This document shows, piece by piece, positions 57,370-62,691 of a stretch of 62,691 nt of DNA. The translations under genes were made by a program, and so were the position numbers. This DNA comes from Pigoraptor vietnamica (lineage: Eukaryota; Opisthokonta; Filasterea), in the NCBI GenBank assembly GCA_943704525.1, contig CALSCQ010000925.1, forward strand, positions 1 through 62,691, given 5' to 3'. Within the stretch, counting starts at the first letter, position 1; every line of letters starts with the position of its first letter. A model generated the notes under the pieces. It searched no databases. It saw nothing but the letters and a program-made list of their open reading frames with translations, and was not told the DNA's origin.

Positions 57370-57695
57370 GGCGACAAACGCCGAACCTGAAAAGAAAAGA
57401 AGACTTTTGCCGTGTGCATCCGCGCACATGAGTGGGCCACTCTCTTGTACCTTCTACACTGTGAGTACAGGTGAGGGTTATAGAGATGAGCAATGGCAGA
57501 CTATTTCATCATTCATTCAAGCCCACTTGTAGGTGCACCTAACCGACGCAGGCTGTGGCGCTTATCGAGTTGGCCCACTCTACGCCCATGAAGACGAGGC
57601 AGGAGGCTCTTTCCTGCTTGCGCGCACGCCGGGCCGAAGCGAGAAGCCGTTGCCGCATGAATTCGAATACCGCGCTGGGGAAGACACAGCCGGCA

Positions 57696-60600
57696 TCACT
57701 CGTACCGCGCTCGCTCCATGTCGGATATCTTTCGCTTCCGCCGCCCGTCCGCTGCGCCGCCAGCGCAGTACTCGGCGTATATCATCGCAAAGAGCACGGC
57801 GTGGAAGACAACCACGAGAAGAATGATGAGGACCATTGCGACCGTGTGGTCGCGGAACAGCGCCCCAATCGTCCCCGTCCCACTGTCAGGCGCCGTGCTC
57901 GCCGCGCGCGCCGTCGACGGGAGCTGGGGATCTTCAGGGGTGGGATCGTCGTCGAAAACGACGTCGGGGAGGCGGAGGTTTACCAGCGACGACTCGTTAA
58001 TGGACAGGTGAATGACGCCGCGGCTGAACGCGCGCGATTCGCCGATGCCAAGGGCCGTGATGCCGTCCCTGCAGCCGCCGTCGCACACGTAGAGGCGCGG
58101 GGGTCCCGGCCGCGGGTTGTCTTTCCTCCGCTCCTCTGCGCGCAGGAGAACGACGACCTTCGTGTCTGTCGACGAGACGTCGAAAACGAGGGAGGCATAG
58201 CGTATGCCGACCAGGGAGATGCCGTGGGAAGACGAGGGCGGCGTTGGGGAGATGCGGAGATGGTTCGCAAAGACGCGCAGGCCGGCGTAGCCGTAGATAA
58301 GCGCCTGGAGGAAACCGCCGGCGCCTATGCGCACGTAGAGGATGGGGTTGGAGTTAGAGAACGAGGGAACGAGTGGAAGGGGGGAATAGGGACAAGCACA
58401 TGCGCCATAACGACGTAGCAGGCACATAAAGAAGCGAGTGCGCCCACCCGTGAGAAAGTGCTGACAGCCTCTCGACCCCGTCATTTCGTGCCACACGTCA
58501 AAGCGGCCGTCGACGACTTCGTAGCTTCGCGACAGGTGGTAATCCGCCTCCCACTTCTCCGACTTGTCCCTCAGCCCGAGATACCCAATCGCGAACATGG
58601 CGGACGACATCGCCGGCCCGTTCTTGTCCGTGCGCTCGCGGTAAAACTCGAGGTCCTTCGCGCGCACGTGTTGCGGCATCGGATGGCTGAGCGGGTAGCC
58701 GAGGAGAATGGCGTCGGCCTGCTTCACCGTATGGCCCTTGTAGCCCGTGTACTCGGGGTGCAGCGTGGACGCCGCGTCGTAAGGTATGACGATGCGCGAC
58801 GCGATCGACAGCCACTCGGCCGCCTCCGCCGCCTCCTCCGCCGCGCCCACAATTGCGCGCGCCCGTGCTGTGAGGAGGGGAAAACAAATTGGTCAAACAC
58901 AGACATGACGGCTGTTCAAGGCCTAGCTATGAAGGACAAGAGTGCGCACTGAAGGCAAACACGCAATAAACGCAAGAAGATTTGAACCACACATTGCACT
59001 CAACAGAGCGCCACGCACCCGCAAACTCGAGCGTAATCTTCGCGATGGCGTTCGTGTAGACCGAATTGTCCACTCCGACGGCGTACTCGTCCGGCGGAAC
59101 GACGTTGTTGATCGCATACACAGACACTCCGCCGGGTACCGGCACTTCGGTCACCTGCGCAGAGCAAGAGTGACTCATACGGTAAGGTAACGACGATACA
59201 TGGAGTGTCACTGACACCAGGACACGAGCGCAAGAACGAGACAAGGGGAAAAGGGACACACCCTGCTTGCGAAGAACTTTGCCGCGCCGCGCACAATCGG
59301 CCAGCCCTTTTGCGCGAGCCACACGTCGTCCAGTGTGAGCTGGTACTGCTGGCGGACGGCGAGCGCAATGTCGCCGACGATGTGTATCTCGCCCTCCGCG
59401 TGCGCTGCGAGAAGATGGCCGAACGGTGAGTCACATCAAGAAGAGTGCAAGGGACCGGGGCCAGGCCAACGATTCAAACACGGAGGGAGGGAACAGTGGC
59501 ACTCGCGCAGACAAGCACATCGATCGGCAATAATACCAGGCAAGCCAGGTACAAATAACAATGTTCTCCACAACCGTGCGTACCTTTCTCCGGGCACGCC
59601 TCCGCGCCGGTCGCCGCCGACTGCCAGGGGAACATGGCGCCCTTGAACCCCATCACCTTCGCCTTTGTCTCCGCCAGTCCGAGTCGCTCAAAGCGGTAGT
59701 CGATCATTCGCTCGGCCAGCTGGGGGTGAAACGGCTGCACAGCGGGCAGAATCCACGTCTCCGCGTCCCAGAACACGTGCTCGTTGTAGCACTGGCGGCC
59801 CCCGGCGAGCCCCCCCGGAGAGACCGAGTTGGCGCGGGACGGCGAGAGGGAGGAGTGCAGGTAGTACGCCGTCGTGTTCGCGAGCCGGTCGAGCGGCACA
59901 CCCGCCGCCGTCACGTGCTCGTCAAACCGCACGCCGCCCCGCTCCCAGATTGCCGCCCACCCTGCCTCGTGCTCGCGCGCAAGCGTCCCGTCCAAGTGGC
60001 GGCGCAGGTGCTTCCGGCACAGCGCCACAGCCTGGTCCGCCAGTTTGTCCGGACTCACGGAACCCGCCGGCGGCGGCGCCGCAACGCCCTTCGCGACCAC
60101 TTCACCGTCCGTCGGCGGCCGTGGGATGTCCGCAGCAACCGCCACAAGCCGCCGCTGCGTTTCCGAGCGCCGCCCCGCGACGGTCATCACCTGCGGCAAC
60201 ACGTTCCATGCAACCGCGATCGAAGCGACGGCGACATTAGGCAGCTCGCCCTCGGCGACAGTGCCGTCAAATACTTCGACGGCCTCTCCGCCCGCTGCAG
60301 AGGCATCGGTCGCGCCGGCTGCGACAGCCTCTCGGGTCACGACCGTGGCAATGAAATCGTCCGAGCGCATGTTCGGAACGCGTATTTCGACACTGGCCGA
60401 CCGCTGTCGATTGTTGGTGATGCGGACGGTGTGCGCCATGAGGCCGTCGATAACGCGGTGCGCGTACCTGAGGAGGAAGAGAGCGCGGGCGCCAACGACG
60501 CAAGGGTTAACAACACAAAGTCATATCTTGAACACAGCCATGGCGGTGCGAGACTGGCTCTTTAAGCACAATGACGACACGGCGTCAAATAATTTATGCA

Positions 60601-61452
60601 GCACAAAATGCTCCCACAGTGCGCTTACCATGTCTCCTCGACAGACACTTCGCCCTCCGTCTCGTCGACAAAGCACGTCGCGCGATGCACCATTCCTCTC
60701 CGCACGTCCAGCGCTGTCGCCACTGCCGACGCCTCCCTGTCCGCAGTCGCGACCGTCACGGTCGTCCCCAAGATGTTCGGAACGCGCGCAAGTCGGCTAT
60801 TGACTCCCAATCGCGCGTACACACCGGCCACTGCGGCACGTGGATTCGAGTAATTCCTTATAAGCTAATGCCGCATACCACATGGCCATGTAAACGCAGG
60901 CTGAACAGCAATGATTGCCCTCAAGGCGGCCACACATGCGCAAGAAGAACACACATAGAAGACCCGCAGCCACGCACCTTGAAAGAACGGCGCGCCCAGC
61001 GTCGCACCGAGAAAGCCGTTCCCAAAGTACGGCAATGGCACTTCACCCTCGCCCTCGACGTGAAAATGATCCGCAAAGTTGCTGAGATCGCCCGCGGTGT
61101 CTTTCCACGAGAATACAGACTTGGACAGGCAGCGACGAAGGCGCTCCGCCGCGCCCGGTATCGGCGCGCCCTGCGTGCGGGTCCACTCAGATGACGAGGT
61201 CCCACGTGCACACGTGGAACAAGACAATTGCACGCTTCGTTTTCAAACATTCCTTATGAACATAATACCCACCGATGTCGTCACTGGCACATCTTGCATG
61301 TGGCTCACGAAGCGCAATACAAAGACCAGAACGGCCACGAGCACGAAGAACGTGCACTGCCGTCGCACCGTGCCGAGACCGCACAGCGACAACGCCGACT
61401 CGACATGACGCCTGAGAGGCGCAAGGCGCGCTCGCAGGGTCCCGAGGACCAT
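57696..61452 (-). CDS. GH65 glucosidase, acid trehalase/PGGHG-like, membrane-bound
   Basis: A family 65 glycoside hydrolase resembling protein-glucosylgalactosylhydroxylysine glucosidase and acid trehalase. The likely ATG (61450-61452) gives MVLGTLRARLAPLRRHVESA, then a membrane helix FFVLVAVLVFVLRFV. Exons in order give YFGNGFLGATLGAPFF, YARLGVNSRLARVPNILG, RITNNRQRSASVEIRVPN, MFPWQSAATGAEACPE, GEIHIVGDIALAVRQQYQLT, DDVWLAQKGWPIVRGAAKFF, PPDEYAVGVDNSVYTNAIAK and YEVVDGRFDVWHEMTGS. A second membrane helix (VLIILLVVVFHAVLFAMIYA) lies near the C-terminus, ending MERARYE. Two membrane segments, one at each end, are unusual for the family. The catalytic acid lies in the WQSAATGAEACPE-GEIHIVGD part by homology. 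About nine exons. Specificity is not determined. Confidence 0.87.
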
Positions 61453-62024
61453 TCGTCTCAGGCCGCGCACGACGCGTGCCTGCACCACGACGTCGACAAA
61501 GGGGAGCGTGGGCCCAGGGGCCCTCTCACGACGCCCAGCCAACCCGCACAGCACTGTCCGAAACGAAGAGAATGAAGCGTACGAGCGCGGAGAATTGGCG
61601 AGCAACGAAGTGCAGCCGAGATCGGTCTCGATCGCACAGACAAACGGATCAGACCAGATCGCACACACTCGAAGCAAAAAATACGCACACTTCCTCACTC
61701 ACTCCCCGACACGCGCGCGCGCGCGTGCACACACTCACAACACAAGGAGCTCTTCAAGCGCGCGCACGAGTAATGAGATGGCTTCAAGTCCCAACTGATA
61801 AAAAGGCCACATGTGGATGGACACCACCCAGTCTTCCCGCGCCGAGTGTGGCGAATTCACGTGACCACGAAACACATCCGGGGCGCGACGACACGTAAAA
61901 GGCCCCTTTTGCGAGATTTATTTGGCGCAATTTTTTTGGTACTTTGTCCATAGTCAGCCGCAATTATTTTGTCGCCGAGGCCCAATTGCACTATCGGCGG
62001 TCATCGTCAGCTGGACGGCGCACA

Positions 62025-62063
<39 letters not shown>

Positions 62064-62428
62064 TGCGTGTGCTATTGCGTAGCAGTGGTGCGCGGCGTCT
62101 GTGCTCTTTCCGTTGCGAGGAGTGGTCGTGCTCCCTTTGCTGCTTTCCTCCGGTGCTTGCGTGAGTTCATTTTCTCATCTCTTACATCTACAATTCAGCA
62201 CGTGGCAGTTGACGCTCGAAACATCCGCGAAACGCGATATTTCCATCGGCAGACTTTCCGGCGACTGCGTCTTTTGTGGCACACGTGGCGTTGAATTACG
62301 AGACAGTTGTGTGTCTTGGCGCATCTTCCTCTCCAAGGAGACGAACCGTTACATCGGAGCGAGCACGTGATCTTTCCCTGAGCACGAGGCATCGTCGCGG
62401 GGGGGACTAAGAGGCCCCCGTCGTCGGA
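61453..62428. other. intergenic, probable divergent promoter
   Basis: About 975 bp upstream of the GH65 gene. The first 400 bp are rich in CA/CG steps; a TG microsatellite lies at 62025-62061. No coding sequence is recognised before 62429. Confidence 0.45.
62025..62061. repeat. (TG)n microsatellite
   Basis: About 16 TG units in intergenic sequence upstream of the GH65 gene. Confidence 0.93.
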
Positions 62429-62454
62429 ATGGCGGACGCACAGAAGGAGCAGGG
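62429..62454 (+). CDS. possible first exon of a gene leaving the window
   Basis: An ATG at 62429 reads MADAQKEQ and meets a good donor GTGAGC at 62455, the form used across this window. It is followed by a CT-rich tract at the edge. It would continue the divergent pattern opposite GH65. Too short to identify. Confidence 0.3.
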
Positions 62455-62628
62455 GTGAGCATGGACGTGAGCTTGCGTGGCGCTGGGCGTGGGTTGCATG
62501 TGATCGCGTGTGGGCTCCCATCTGATATTGTAGCCCCGCATCTCATGCGAGTGTTCATACATAACGACGATGGAGTACTCTATGCAGACACGCGCACGCA
62601 CATGTCGCATCGATTTTAACGCTCGTTC

Positions 62629-62631
<3 letters not shown>

Positions 62632-62691
<60 letters not shown>
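62632..62691. repeat. (CT)n microsatellite at window edge
   Basis: About 30 CT units reaching the window end; true length unknown. Confidence 0.97.

Overview
This is nuclear DNA of a unicellular eukaryote. Its coding sequence is GC-rich, most genes carry short spliceosomal introns (donors mostly GTGCGT or GTGAGT), and there is a TTAGGG-type repeat and many dinucleotide microsatellites. The gene content (RasGEF, tandem-PH, an SH2-SH3-SH3 adaptor, EGF/TSP1/PLAT and Kazal/VWC surface proteins, RNF207-like, SCNM1-like, ABCD4-like, PGGHG-like GH65) suggests a free-living protist, possibly near Amorphea (amoebozoan, apusozoan or unicellular holozoan). The sequence alone does not name the species. 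I saw no bacterial operons, CRISPR array, rRNA or tRNA.

Layout: glutamine-dependent NAD synthetase (-, runs off the left edge) is divergent from an ABCD4-like ABC transporter (+). A C5-sterol-desaturase-like enzyme (-) and an intronless oxoglutarate/dicarboxylate-type mitochondrial carrier (-) follow, the carrier being divergent from an intronless PH-RasGEF (+). A coiled-coil tandem-PH protein (-) is divergent from SCNM1 (+). A SET-domain methyltransferase (-) is divergent from a very large secreted EGF/helical/mucin/TSP1/PLAT protein (+). An SH2-SH3-SH3 adaptor (-) is divergent from a 2,001-residue DDX60-like helicase (+). An unknown protein (-) is divergent from a membrane-anchored U-box protein (+), with six telomeric hexamers between them. 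A type I membrane protein with protease-inhibitor modules (-) is divergent from an RNF207-like RING/B-box protein (+). The right end holds a disturbed F-box/LRR locus (+), a disturbed membrane-protein ORF (-), Trm9-type tRNA methyltransferase (-), a GH65 glucosidase (-), and a possible first exon (+) before a CT microsatellite at the edge.

The most consistent structural signal is the strict alternation of divergent and convergent gene pairs, so most genes appear to share two-way promoters. Several genes fit a signalling and surface theme: Ras activation, phosphoinositide-binding PH proteins, a phosphotyrosine adaptor and ubiquitin ligases inside the cell, and EGF/TSP1 and inhibitor-type proteins outside. 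Long CA/TG tracts and minisatellites sit mainly in introns. One intron has a 10-N gap next to an exact 104-bp copy of the DDX60 gene start, most likely an assembly chimera. Exon boundaries were read by eye from splice consensus and family similarity and are approximate.
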